Below, one piece after another: positions 11,452 through 21,508 of a DNA stretch of 44,199 nucleotides. Source of the stretch: Prorocentrum cordatum. Lineage: Eukaryota; Sar; Dinophyceae; Prorocentrales; Prorocentraceae. Each line of letters opens with the position of its first letter. The first letter of the stretch is position 1. The notes under the pieces are model-generated. The model was given only the letters and a program-made list of their open reading frames with translations, was not told where the DNA came from and did no database searches. The stretch covers positions 91,447 to 135,645 of the forward strand of contig CAUYUJ010021672.1 of the NCBI GenBank assembly GCA_963575745.1. The letters run 5' to 3'. The translations under genes were made by a program, and so were the position numbers.

Positions 11452-14400
11452 CTCTGGGCGCGAGATGATATGACGATGGGGAGGAGGAATGACAGAGGGA
11501 GGAGCGGATGACGGGGCAGGATGGTAAGGTCGGAGGGATGTAAGAGGGAGGAGGGGAGGAGGGGATGTAAAGGGGATGAGTCGGGATGGGGGAGTGGACT
11601 TGGGCCAGGCTTGGGGGCTCCACACTGTCGCCTGCAATGAAGCAGACGCTTCTTGCATACTGCTACTTTCGGGGCCTGCCTGGAACAATCAACCTACCTG
11701 AGTCTTCTGGACGGGGGGCCCGCTGCTGCCAACTAGCGGGCAGTGGGGACGGGAAGGGGATGAGGGGGGGGAACTAGATTCTAGATGGGAATGGAGGTGC
11801 TCGATCTGGGGCCAGATGTGCATATGAGATCTGGGTCAAGTTTGGAAGGGGGAGGTGAAGGAGTGGATGAGAGAGGACGGGGGGAGAGGGGAGATGAGGA
11901 GAGTGAACGGGATGACTAGAGGAGACGTAAGGGAAGGATAGAGAGGGGAATTGGAGAAGGGGAAGGGGGGAGGGCTGGCGGGGAGGGGAAAAGAGGGGAG
12001 GGTAGTCTGGAGTGGGGTGGAGGGGGACGGGGGAGGAGAATGAGAGTAGCCTACCTCGCAGTCGATCGATCCGGAAAGGATTTTTGGGAAGGGAGGGATG
12101 GAGTGGGGACGGAGGAAGGTGGGGAGATGTAGAGACGGAGGGAGCACGAGGGGGAGAGCAGGATTGAAGAACTGCACTGCGTGAAAATAACAGCAGAAAC
12201 GATGTTCATGAATTCCATCCGTATACATGGTGGACTTTTCCAATATCGGCGGCGAGCGAGGGGAGGACGCGAGAAGGAGAAGGCCTTCTAAGAAGGTGTC
12301 GGGACTTCTCAGGAGGCCTCGCGCCTCCTGAGGCGTTTTCTGTGTCTTGCAAGCTGGGAGAACTTCTCAGAAGGCTCAGGGCCATCCAAACCTGCTGAGA
12401 AGGCCATCTCCTTCTCACTTCCCCCCAGGCTCGCCGCCGACAATATCCAGGATCGAAATACTAAGCTCATGCTGACAAAACTTCTGGCCCGCCCTACTGG
12501 CGCGACGAGGAGGAGTCACTCATAGAGAGGGAGCGAGAGGGATAGAGAGAGAGAGAGAGAGAGAAACAAAAGAAAGGAAAGCGGGATCGAGCAGCGGCTT
12601 CAGAAGGGGGGAATGAGGGAGGCGGTAGGAGGAGGACGAGGAGGAGGAGGAGGAGGAGGAGGAGGAGGAGGAGGAGGAGGGGGAGGAGGAGGGGGAGGAG
12701 GAGGAGGCGAGAGGAGGGGCGGGGGGCCCTCTCTCGGGTTCGAAGTGAGTGCTGGGGTCTGGCGGCGCCAAGCTTCACGCTCCTACGGATCTCGGCCGGC
12801 CTTGTCCCGCATGCCCTTGAGATACGTCTGGTAGGTGTTGAACACCACGGGCCGATCGCCGGCGTTGTACTTTCTCTGGGCAGGAGGGCGGGACACGAGC
12901 ACGCGATCGGGCGCGGACTCCGGACGCCCGCGGGCGGCATCCCCCCGCTCGTCGGACCCCCGCGCCCGTCAGCACCCCTGGGCGGCGCCCCTTCGCGCGC
13001 GCCCGGCGGGGGGGGGTCCAGGCGTTGGCGGAGGAGCCGTCCGCGGACGTCCAAAACCGACGCCTCCGCGTGCCGTTCCGCCCTCCCTCTGGAGGAACAG
13101 CACCATGTGATCGATGGCGGGCTGGATGTCCATCCACTCCGCATCCACCATGACACGGACGCCGAGCTCCTGAGCCAGGTCCATGATCCTGATCACCCGA
13201 CCGACCATGTTCATGTAGAGCTTCAGCTCCTCCTCCGTCAGTGCCGCCCGCTTCATGGGGCCCTCGCTGACACAAGACTGCACGAGCCTTGTAATCTCTG
13301 AGAGCTTGACGCTCTCAGACCAATCCAAGTAGGTAATGTACCCACACCCGTCGGCATCGAGCTTGTCGAAGGCGGCCCGGACTTCGTCGTCGCTGCCTGC
13401 AGAAAAAAGGCGGCGCCAGCCCTCACTGAACGTGTCCACGTCGAGCTTGAAGGAGCGGTCAATGCAGTGGTAGGGCACGCGAGGGCCCACCTCCTCCGTG
13501 CCATCGCTGAGCCTCTTGAACAGGCGGCACATCTCCTCCAGGCAAATCGACATCCGCTCGAACAGCGCCGGGTCGCCCAGTCCCGAGAGCTTGATGGCCG
13601 CGAAGCCATCCGGAGAGGCGTCCCGCACAGCGCGTATCGCCTGGGGGAGTTCTGTGCGTGTGCTCTGCCGCGGGGCAGCGCGGAGGGGGCGCGAGACCAC
13701 CGCTCCCCCTCGCCCTCTGCGGCAACTCGTGCGAGCCTCCCGCGAATCGACGCTGCACCGACGCTATCGCACTGTGAAGACGCTGGGCGCGAGTTCATAC
13801 GGGCGGGGGGGGGGCGATGCATGGGGGGGCACGGAGGGCCGCAGAGAAGGGCCCTCCGGGGCCCCTGAAGGGGCCCTCTGGGGCCCAAGAGGGTGCCCCC
13901 TGGGGCCCGAGAAGGGCACCGGGCAACTTCCCATCCCCAAGTATCCAGCCAAACGCGTTCCACTACTCGCACACGGCGGCCTGGATCCGCCGCGGGGGAT
14001 TTACGATCCACTACATAGCGACGGACATGTGATTTTTCGGACGTCTGCGAGTAGGCACTTTGCGAGTAGTGGGAACGCGCTCGTTGAAACGGACGTCCAT
14101 TCCCCGTGCATGTTTTAGCTTTCTGCATGCTTTTTTGTTCGCAAGACGGTCTCGAATGCTGCTCGATGGTCCTCGCCGAGACAAAAATCGCACGTCCGAG
14201 CGTTGCCGAGGGAGAGAGGCCGATCGAAGGTGGTGCACCAAGCACATGCCCAGCATCTCTTTGGGCCCGCCGAGGCAGTCTTTTGCACGGTCTCGACGCC
14301 GGGGGGGGCGGATGCGAGGAGGCCGAGGAGTAGGGGCGGAGGCGAGGGAGGAGGCGAGGGGAGGAGGACGAGGAGGAGGAGGAGAGGCCAAGGAGGAGGA

Positions 14401-17400
14401 GGAGGAGGAGGAGGAGGAGGAGGAGGAGGAGGAGGAGGAGGAGAGGCCGAGGAGGAGGGGCGGAGGCGAGGGAGGAGGCGAGGGAAGGGGGGAAAAGGCG
14501 ACGTGTCGCCTGGAGGAAGATCTCTGCGTTGGCGTCGCAGATCGCCTCCCCCTGGTAGTCGTACGTGCGGGAGGACAGGGGCGCCCCCACAGTGCTCGCC
14601 TCGCAGTCGGCGGCGGCGGCCTTGGGCGCGGCATCCTCCTTGGCCTCCGCGGCGTAGTCCAGAATGCCTCCGATGCCGTAGCGCCTCAGGTCCTCCATCT
14701 TTGGCACGATCTGCTCGGTCGTCTCGCCGGCGCAGAAGTGGTTGAAGAACGTGAGCCTGAGCACAGCGTGCGTCAACGTCGGGCCAACGATGCGCCGCGC
14801 CAGCCCGTACAACGAGTCGCAATTGCGAACCACGAACCCGACCTTGCACGTCATGAAGACTGCCCTGCAGAGGCGAAATCGTGCGCCAACGTCCGAAACC
14901 CTCCCTGCCACACAAAACCACTCAAAAGGAAGGGGTGAGGGGAGGGAGCGGGGGCAGTAAGAGTCTGAAGCAAGGAGCGGGGAGAACGAGAAAAACAAAG
15001 ACAAGGAGGATGACGACGAGCAGGAGAAGGGATCAAGACAATGGGGGGACGGAGGACTACGAGGGCAGACAAGGGAGGCCGAGGAGAGAGGGGGGAATGC
15101 ACAGGATGAGGGGGAGGGATGAGGAGAACATAACGAACACGAGGACAGTGATGAGGAGAGGGAGGGGGTAACATGAGGAACATGACGAGGATGCACAGAC
15201 AAGAACAAAGACGAACACGAATGAGAGGGGAAGACATGATGATGAGGAGGGACACATAGTAACGGGAGGAGGAAAAGGAGGAGGAATGAAGATGCATGTA
15301 TGCATGTATGCACACCTATACACTAGAACCACGCGCGCGCTTCGTGCGTGCTTACGTGATAGCTGCGCCCAAGGAACTCGCATCGCAAGTTGCCAATGAG
15401 GAATGCAGGGGCGATACTGGAAATCCTTCGGGGGTGGTAGAGGGACCTGCGGCACTTAACTTTTTGGATCCTGGCGACGTGTCGCGGAGTCCTGGGGCTT
15501 ATTCGACATGTCTTGCGCATCCTTGGATCCGCCCCGGGGGCTGGAGGAGGAGGAGGAGGAGGAGGAGGAGGAGGAGCTTTGCAACGAAGAACTGTGCCCG
15601 AGTCTGGCTCCGAAGTACACGCTACCAAGGCCACGCAACGGAGTATCTAAAGCCGCCCCTCCCCTCCCTGGCCACGCATCTGGGGCCAAGCCGGGTCGCT
15701 CCGGCGATGCCTCCAATCCGATGACTGCGGCTTCTCGGGGGGCATTATTGAAAAACTTCTGCGCCCCCTCAGCCGTCCATAGATCGTCTTGAAGCCTCTT
15801 GGACGCCGGCTGGAACTGTGGTATTGGGCGACTTTCGCGCCTGTTTTTGGAGCCGTCTTGGCAACAACCTGGGCCCTCTTGGACACCTTGGACCTTGGGG
15901 CCGTGTTGGGAGCCTCTCGGGGCCGCGCTGGGGCCACTTTGGGCTCTTGGATATCTTGGGCCGTGCTGTGTTTCTTCGAGTGCCCTCGTGGGACACCCTA
16001 AGCCGCTTTGGGGGCCTCCTTTGGGCCATCTTGAATCGCCTGCTGGGCCCTCTTGAATCGTCTTAGGCCCATCTTGGGCCCTGTGAGGCCTCTTCTGGGC
16101 TGTCTACGTAGGGGCGAGCTCGGGGGTCTTGTGAGGGCCGCCTTGGGCGCACGGCTCTCGCAGCCCGCTCGATGTCCTTTCTTGGGACCCCTGTTAGGGG
16201 CGGTCTTGGGGGCTTCTCGGGTCGTCTTGGGGGCACTGTTGGCCGTCACGGGGACCTGTTAGGCCGTTTTGGCGCACTCTCGGGGCCAAGCCCTTCTCTG
16301 GCGATCTTGGAGCCGAGGACGTCGGAAATCCGGAACTTCGAGCCTGCTGAAATACTTCCCTTGTTCGAGGTCCTGCAAGAAGGTTTCCAACAAGGACTCA
16401 CCAAGCGGAGGTCTGGTGGGATTTGCAGCGCTGCGGGACCTCTCGACGGACGTCCCTGGCCAGCGCGTGTATCGTGCAAAACCGCCCGAGCGCGAGTTGC
16501 AATGCACAACTCGGGCTGCTGCTGCCTGGTGATCCTACAATGACACTTTTCGCGGTCCTGCAAGGAGGTTTCCAGCAAGGACTCGCCGATCGGAGGTCAA
16601 TGTAACCTCATAATGGAAACAACTCTAAGATGAAAGGCGAGAGAATGCACCAGCCGGCAACATACAACAGCAAGCACCATGCACCAGCCAGCAGAATGCA
16701 CCAGACAGGGAAGGGTGGGAGGAGTGAGGTAACCCGAGGGTTCTAACGTTGGCCTAACATTAAATCGCACCACAGAATTTATCGCTTGGAACCTTGGTGG
16801 CCACCAGCTGTCATCTTTGGATCTGTCGTCAATCCAGCTCGAGCCCTAGATCCCAATCCAAAGGATGGTGCGTTTCAAAAGGTGTCCACAGGGCCCGTCT
16901 TGGGATCTGGCCAGATCCAGAGCGTGCCCGCTCGAAGATGATGCGTCCCATGTCCAGGCGACGGTACGCCCAAGGCATTCCCAGGTGCGTCCCAGGCGTG
17001 CCCGCTGCAGAATTGTGTGTCCGAGAGACAGACCATGTAAACCATGATTGCCAACGTGGCGTCCTGGATCAAGGCAGGAGCATTGTGGAGCTCCCGTGGG
17101 GGCCTAGTTGAGATGTTCCCTTGGAGAACTTTGAGCAAGGGGAGCAGACCTGTGCCGCCTTCCTATGGCCGCAAATTAGAAAGGCGATCCAGGTTACAAC
17201 ACACATGAGCTGCAAAACCAAACGGCTCTTAGAAGAGGAGACATTGCAACCCCACGCCACGGCTCACGTGGGCCGCCAGCGCGGCACGCTACATTGGCCA
17301 CATTTGGGCCGCCTGGGGGGGCCCTGAGTAAGGAGCCCCCCTCCTTGATCGATCTCCTCCAAGATGGCCCCAAGAGGCTCCCAAGAGATCCCCAAGAGGC

Positions 17401-18570
17401 TCCAAGTGGCCCCCAGGGGCACCCAAGACGCCTCAAGACACCGCCTGACGTGCCATGAGACCTCTAAGACGCCCCAAGAGGACCCCAAGAAGCTCTCGAG
17501 CAAAAACCAGAAGAAACTCCGAGAGGCATATAAGATGCCTCTGGCCTTTCTGCTCGCCCTCCTTCTCCTCCTCCTCCTCTTCCCCCCCCCCTCCCCTTCT
17601 GCATACCACTCCTGCTCCTCCTGCTCCTCCTGATCCTCCTCCTCCTGCTCCTCCTCCTCCTCCTCCTCCTCCTCCTCCTCCTCCTACTGCTCCTCCACCT
17701 CCTCCTCCTCCTCCACCTCCTCCTCCTCCTCCTCCTCCTGATCCTCCTCCTCCTCCTCCTCCTTGAGGCCCTCAAGAGGCCCCAAGCGTCTAGAGCATTT
17801 ACCATTGACAACGACGACGCGCGAAAGAAGCATAGTCGGGCGGGCGAGCGGGACATGGGATGCAACTGGCACTCGGTGATGGGACGGCGTCGAAGATCGG
17901 CAGGAGTTTCTCAGGGCGTCTGAGGGGTAGCTTTGGGGGGCCTTTTGGGGGTCTCTTGGGGGCCTCCTGGGGCTGCCTGGGGGCCTCTTGGGGACTTCGT
18001 GGGGCCTCTTGGAGGCTTCTTGGCAGCCGCTGGGGGCTTCTTGTGGGCCTCAAGGGGCGGAGAGCTCGTGATGTCGGTTCGTGTTCCCCCTCTGGGGTCC
18101 CTCTTGAGGCGTTCTTGTGTGGGGCCCTCTTGTGCTGCCCAGGAGGCCTCTTGGGCCGTCTGGGGGTCTCTTGGGCCGTCTGGGAGGCCTCTCTGGGGCC
18201 TCTGAGGCCGTGTGTTGGAACGATATTTGGGGCCTCTGGGACCGTCTTGGAGCGTCGGGACGCCGAAAAGAAAAGCGCGACAATCCATGAAAACCTGAGG
18301 AATATCAACGATTTTTGCCTCGTGCGGCCCTTTTCGGAGTACTCTTGGAAACCCCTTGGGCCGTGTTGGAAGCCTGTTGGGACGTCAGGAGGCCATCTTG
18401 GGCGTGTTAGACCAATGCTCTGGCGACTCTGGGCCATCTTGGAGGCCTCTTGGGGCCCTTTTCTTGTGTTTTGGCGCTGTCTTGGGCCATCTGGGGGCGT
18501 CTCTGTCGGCCTGGTCCCCCCATCCGCCGTCGAGGGCCGCGTCCTGGACCCCCTCGCCTCGTGCCCACGG

Positions 18571-18618
<48 letters not shown>

Positions 18619-21508
18619 TGTATGTATGTATGTATGTATGTATGTATGTATGTATGTATGTATGTATGTATGTATGTATGTATGTATGTATGTATGTATG
18701 TATGTATGTATGTATGTATGTATGTATGTATGTATGTATGTATGTATGTATGTATGTATGTGTGTAGGTAGGTAGGTGGGTATGTATGTATGTATGTATG
18801 TATGTGTGTGTGTATGTATGTATGTATGTATGTATGTATGTATGTATGTATGTATGTATGTATGTATGTATGTATGTATGTATATATGTATATATGTATG
18901 TAGGTAGGTAGGTATGTATGTATGTATGTGTGTATGTGTGTGTATGTACGTATGTATGTATGTATGTATGTATGTATGTATGCATGCATGCATGCATGTA
19001 TGTATGTATGTATGTATGTATGTATGTATGTATGTATGTATGTATGTATGTATGTATGTATGTGTGTGTGTATATATATATATATATATGTCGGCGGTGC
19101 CCGGTGTGGAGCGACCCCCCCCCGGTAAACTCCATCCTGGGGGGTTTCGAGCTGGCGGCACCGCTGGTGCGAGCTGGCACGGACCCCCCCGCTAAGCACG
19201 AACCCCTCCGGTAGCCAGCACGACCCCCCCCGGTAAGCACGAAGACCTCCCCCGCTATGCACGACTGGCTCGACTGGACCCCAAGGGTGTTCCAAGACGC
19301 CACACCTCCACAGAGAACCCCCCACCCCACCCGCACCCCCGCCCCACCACCACCCCCCACTCCCACACGGGGGGAGGGGGTCCAGGTCGAAGCCCCCCCA
19401 GTGCGGCCTGCACGACCCCCCCCGGTTAAAGGACAGGGGGGGGGGTTCTGGGTTCTGAGCCGTCGGCGGCACCCGGTGCGGCCTGCACGAACCCCCCCGG
19501 TAGTACTGGGGGGGGGTCATGCCACGGGGCACCGCCGACATATATGTATATATATATATATATATATATCTATACACAAATACAGAGAGAGAGCGAGAGA
19601 GAAAACACATATGTGCACACACACATATATATACACACATACATACATCCGACAAGGTGCCATGAGGCACGAGTTGGAGTGACACCAGGTCCTTGTTCTG
19701 ATCCCCTACGTCTCAGATCCTGCGGACTCTCTCCGGGGGCCCGAACCAACGCTGCTGAATTCTTTCGGGGCTCGTCGCGTGCCCCCCCCCCCCGGCCCCC
19801 GGCGCGTCTTCCCGCATGACTCTTTCGCACCCTACAGGCAACCCGTATCACAAGGACGCACGATAAGGATGCAAGGGTCTTGGACGCCCATTTCGAAGCT
19901 CTTCGAGCGGGGCGCGGCCAGCGAGCGCGGCGAAGGATGGACCGAGGAGGCGAGAATGCAAGGGTACCCTTGGGAATGTTGCCCATCCTTACCATGCGGG
20001 TTGACTGTAGTGGGCCCCAAGACGGGCTAAGACGGCCCAGAGGGCCCAGAACCGCCGAGCGGTCGGTTCAAGACGCTCAAGATAGCCTGGAGGAAGCTGA
20101 AGAGGCGCACACTACGCCAAGAGAGGCCTAACATGAGGCCTCCCAAGACGCAACCATTGTCAGATTTCCTCAGGAGAACGTGCATTTCTAGCATCTACGT
20201 TTTTCGGCCTCACGGCGTCCAAGACGGCTCAATAAGCCCCCGAGATCGCCCTAAGACGGCGCAACAAGCTCCCAAGAGGGCCCAAGACGGCCCGAGAGGC
20301 TAACTATTAGATCTTGTTTCAACTGCCATGTGAAGTCTCATGGAAATCGGGGTCGTTAGTGAGATTGCGGATCACTGCGCTTTTTCACTTCGATTCGTTA
20401 CCCCTCACTCTCTCATTCGAATCAGTCGCCCGCGAGGTGTGGCATTTGAGTGACGCCGATTGGAGACCGATGCGACGAGCTAGTCTCGTACAGGAGGAAT
20501 CCGAGGCGCCGGACAACTTGTGGGGGGCGCTTGGAAGGAATGTCGAACGCGTGCCCCAGAAGCTGGCAAGCTTGGGACGGAAGCTGCCCTTGAGCCTAGG
20601 AAGCGCTGCCCAGGAGCGCCCTGGACGGCCCAAGAGAGCCCCAAGACGGCCCCAAATGGGGCCCAAGAGGGGGGGCCCGAACCGACAAGTCGAGCTTTCC
20701 GCCCCAGGAGGACCCCTGGGAGGCCCCCCAAGTCGCCCCAAAACGGCCCCCAAGAGGCTTCAAAACTGCCTCCAAGAGGCATTCGAGAGGCCTCCCACGA
20801 CATCCCAAAGAACATCCACGAGGCCTGTGACCCACAATCCAGGCAAGGTGGCGGGATGGGCAGGAGGCCATGAGATAGACACACACACAGATCTATATGC
20901 TCATACGCACATGGAAGGATAGCGCAAACCAGGCGACGACCAAAAAACGCCCGCTCCGCCCGCCCGCCGACCAGGCCCGCGCCAGCTCCAGCGTGGACTT
21001 CGACTCGAACGCCAGCCTCGCGTCCTGGAAGTCCGGCAGCGACGCCGCGGACGCGGCCTCTAGGAGAAGAGAGACAAAACAACATGAGCATAACGTGTAG
21101 GCGCTCCGCGCGGACTTCTTGCGTCTGCGTTGGACCCCCTTCCTGGCTCGCGGAGCGCGCCAGGGGCCGCGCCGAAGGCGCCGCTGGGGGGCCCGAGCGC
21201 GGAGCGAAGAACCCCGCGCGGAGCGCCAAAAGTTTATGCTCGTGGCGTTTACTGTTGTTCTCTCCTTCGAGCCTCGGCGGCGGGCGCGCCGGCGCCCGAC
21301 GCGGCGCAGCGGCGGTCGCCCGGAGCGGCGCCCCCGAAGCGCGCCAGGGCGGCCGCGGCCCCCGCGGGCGCGTGGGCCACGGCGCGCGGCGCGCACGCCG
21401 CGGCGCGCCGCGGCGCCGCGGCGCGGCGCCGCGGGCCGCAGGCCCGGCCGCGCCGTGCGCCGGGAGCGCTGCGCGGCGCAGCGGCCGCCGCACGGCGGGC
21501 CTCAGCAT
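10920..21508 (-). CDS. PRODH: proline dehydrogenase, mitochondrial, EF-hand type, six exons
   Basis: Oxidises L-proline to pyrroline-5-carboxylate with FAD, normally at the mitochondrial inner membrane. The spliced model is 21508-21265, 21059-20978, 14864-14510, 13640-13086, 12875-12787 and 11451-10920; codon phases agree at every junction. Family signatures appear in order: PDFQDARLAF, FCAGE, ILDY, DGFAAIKL, VMVDAE, FNTYQTYLK, FGAKVVRGAYM, VASHN, FGQLLGM, YKYVPYGP and YLIRRTQEN (the Arg pair and Glu contact proline in the family). An insert in the 13640-13086 exon carries one EF-hand loop, DADGCGYITYLD. Length is about 615 residues against about 600 for animal PRODH. The donors read GA, ambiguous GG/GC, GC, GA and GT, which is typical of dinoflagellates. 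The enzyme call is firm. The start, and whether 21265-21508 is the true first exon, are less certain. Confidence 0.93.
11452..12786 (-). other. PRODH intron 5 (GT-AG)
   Basis: 1.3 kb. It holds purine-rich DNA at 11460-12170, a MITE at 12241-12447, a GA dinucleotide run at 12545-12565 and a GGA run near 12630-12710. No coding signal seen. Confidence 0.8.
12241..12447. mobile_element. MITE-like element with 7-bp target duplication
   Basis: CAATATC occurs at 12241-12247 and 12441-12447 as a direct repeat. Just inside, GGCGGCGAGC (left) faces GCTCGCCGCC (right), and the inverted repeat continues imperfectly for about 45 bp (GAGAAGGAGAAGGCCTTCT against GAGAAGGAGATGGCCTTCT). The centre has a hairpin with arms CTCAGGAGGC and GCCTCCTGAG at 12308-12317 and 12323-12332. 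No coding capacity. Confidence 0.75.
12787..12875 (-). CDS. PRODH: PRODH exon 5 (89 nt)
   Basis: Short exon encoding RKYNAGDRPVVFNTYQTYLK and a few residues more. It is too short to stand out as an ORF but is unmistakable against the family. Its 5' edge follows CCCAG; CAGAG occurs at both ends of the upstream intron, so the exact cut could shift by two bases. It ends at GATCC before a GT donor. Confidence 0.9.
12876..13085 (-). mobile_element. PRODH intron 4 with terminal inverted repeats
   Basis: The two ends are GGAGGGCGGAAC and, inverted, GGAGGGCGGGAC. Further inward GCACGCG and GGACGTCCGCGG are mirrored by GCACGCG and GGACGCCCGCGG. CAGAG flanks both sides as a possible target duplication. 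The donor is GA. Confidence 0.55.
13086..13640 (-). CDS. PRODH: PRODH exon 4 (central barrel plus EF-hand)
   Basis: Exactly 185 codons between CCCCCAG/GCG and a GA donor (CAGAGG/GAGGGC). It starts AIRAVRDASPDGFAAIKL. The EF-hand insert FDKLDADGCGYITYLDW has loop position 5 occupied by Cys instead of Asp/Asn. It ends with VMVDAEWMDIQPAIDHM, where Trp follows the DAE motif in place of the usual Gln or Glu. Confidence 0.93.
13641..14509 (-). other. PRODH intron 3 (GC-AG)
   Basis: 869 bp. It contains a 127-bp palindromic element (13956-14082), a GC-rich segment at 13780-13925 related to one at 10740-10850, and a GGA-rich low-complexity stretch at 14340-14480. CAGGCG lies at both edges. Confidence 0.85.
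13956..14082. repeat. palindromic element
   Basis: GCGTTCC followed by ACTACTCGCA on the left is matched by TGCGAGTAGT followed by GGGAACGC on the right, about 18 bp with one inserted base. The inside is AT-richer than the flanks. Confidence 0.6.
14510..14864 (-). CDS. PRODH: PRODH exon 3
   Basis: The acceptor CTCTGCAG precedes G GCA GTC. 355 nt give one base plus 118 codons. It encodes the helical N-terminal part with RRIVGPTLTHAVLRLTFF, FCAGETTEQI and YGIGGILDYAAE, and ends at FLQ before a GC donor (CAG/GC). Confidence 0.93.
15785..16330. repeat. phased CTTGG tract
   Basis: CTTGG/TTGGG words at roughly 10-11 bp intervals, opposite in orientation to the tract at 8740. Confidence 0.75.
16364..16597. 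repeat. duplicated 49-mer
   Basis: 16364-16412 and 16549-16597 are about 84% identical (TTCGAGGTCCTGCAAGAAGG against TTCGCGGTCCTGCAAGGAGG). Both read LFxVLQxGFQQGL in one frame. Confidence 0.8.
17330..17560. repeat. phased CCAAG tract
   Basis: CCAAGA/CCCAAG words at helical spacing, followed by a CTC microsatellite. Confidence 0.7.
17565..17770. repeat. CTC trinucleotide microsatellite
   Basis: CTC/CCT repeats with occasional TGCTC and TGATC interruptions. Confidence 0.9.
17880..18500. repeat. phased CTTGG tract with core
   Basis: CTTGG words at helical spacing on both sides of a core at 18245-18340 (GTCGGGACGCCGAAAAG, then ATCAACGATTTTTGCC). Confidence 0.8.
18571..19089. repeat. TATG tetranucleotide satellite
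   Basis: A TA run, then TATG repeats with TAGG, TGTG and TGCA variants, closing with another TA run. Confidence 0.98.
19090..19539. mobile_element. TIR element with poly-C minisatellite inside
   Basis: GTCGGCGGTGCCC at the left and its perfect 13-bp complement GGGCACCGCCGAC at the right border the segment, with TA runs outside both ends. Inside, ACCCCCCCCGGTA recurs several times. Confidence 0.75.
19855..20005. repeat. dispersed 150-bp repeat, copy 2
   Basis: See 10290-10440. Most differences between the copies are substitutions, with a few short indels. Confidence 0.75.
20020..20310. repeat. phased CCAAG tract
   Basis: CAAGA/CCAAG words at about 10-11 bp. A possible eroded core at 20170-20220 contains TACGTTTTTCGGCCTC. 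Confidence 0.6.
20600..20860. repeat. phased CCAAG tract
   Basis: CCAAGA words at helical spacing, ending about 120 bp from PRODH exon 2. Confidence 0.65.
20978..21059 (-). CDS. PRODH: PRODH exon 2 (N-terminal PDFQDARLAF segment)
   Basis: After a pyrimidine-rich acceptor ending CTCCTAG it encodes EAASAASLPDFQDARLAF, then ESKSTLELAR. This is the segment that precedes the membrane-side helices in eukaryotic PRODH. It ends in phase 2 and joins exactly to the single G that opens the exon at 14864, giving LELARAVFMTC. The next exon is 6.1 kb away. The downstream junction shares GGGC at both sides, so the donor dinucleotide (GG or GC) is ambiguous. Confidence 0.85.
21058..21272 (-). mobile_element. 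intron made of a TIR element (family GGCGCTCCGCGCGG)
   Basis: Almost the whole intron between PRODH exons 1 and 2 is an inverted-repeat element. GGCGCTCCGCGCGG lies at 21100-21113 and its reverse complement at 21214-21227. Outside these, CATGAGCATAACG and CACGAGCATAAAC are again inverted, and GAGGC occurs at both intron edges. A relative lies in an intron of the gene at 40.6-44.2 kb. Confidence 0.75.
21265..21508 (-). CDS. PRODH: candidate PRODH exon 1, mitochondrial presequence
   Basis: An ATG at 21508-21506 opens MLRPAVRRPLRRAALPA, an Arg/Ala-rich stretch without acidic residues, as expected of a mitochondrial targeting peptide. Using a GA donor after 21265 and the acceptor at 21060, the frame runs directly into EAASAASLPDFQ. 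A rival reading uses another frame ending GAGAPAAE with a GC donor after 21273, but it has no nearby start codon. The GC content is extreme, so composition does not help to decide. Confidence 0.45.

Larger units (their letters stand above)
14865..20977 (-). other. PRODH intron 2, 6.1 kb repeat-filled
   Basis: Implied by the phase match between 20978 and 14864. It contains purine-rich DNA (14930-15300), a GGA run (15541-15576), a phased tract (15785-16330), a duplicated 49-mer, largely unique DNA (16600-17330, with a short ATGCACCAGC-type repeat at 16640-16720), two more phased tracts, a TATG satellite, a TIR element and a dispersed 150-bp repeat. No further PRODH exon was found in it. Confidence 0.75.

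Noticed and set aside
18571-19089. Repeated Tyr-Ile-His-Thr or Met-Tyr-Val-Cys frames
   Set aside because: TATG satellite with no flanking exon signals.
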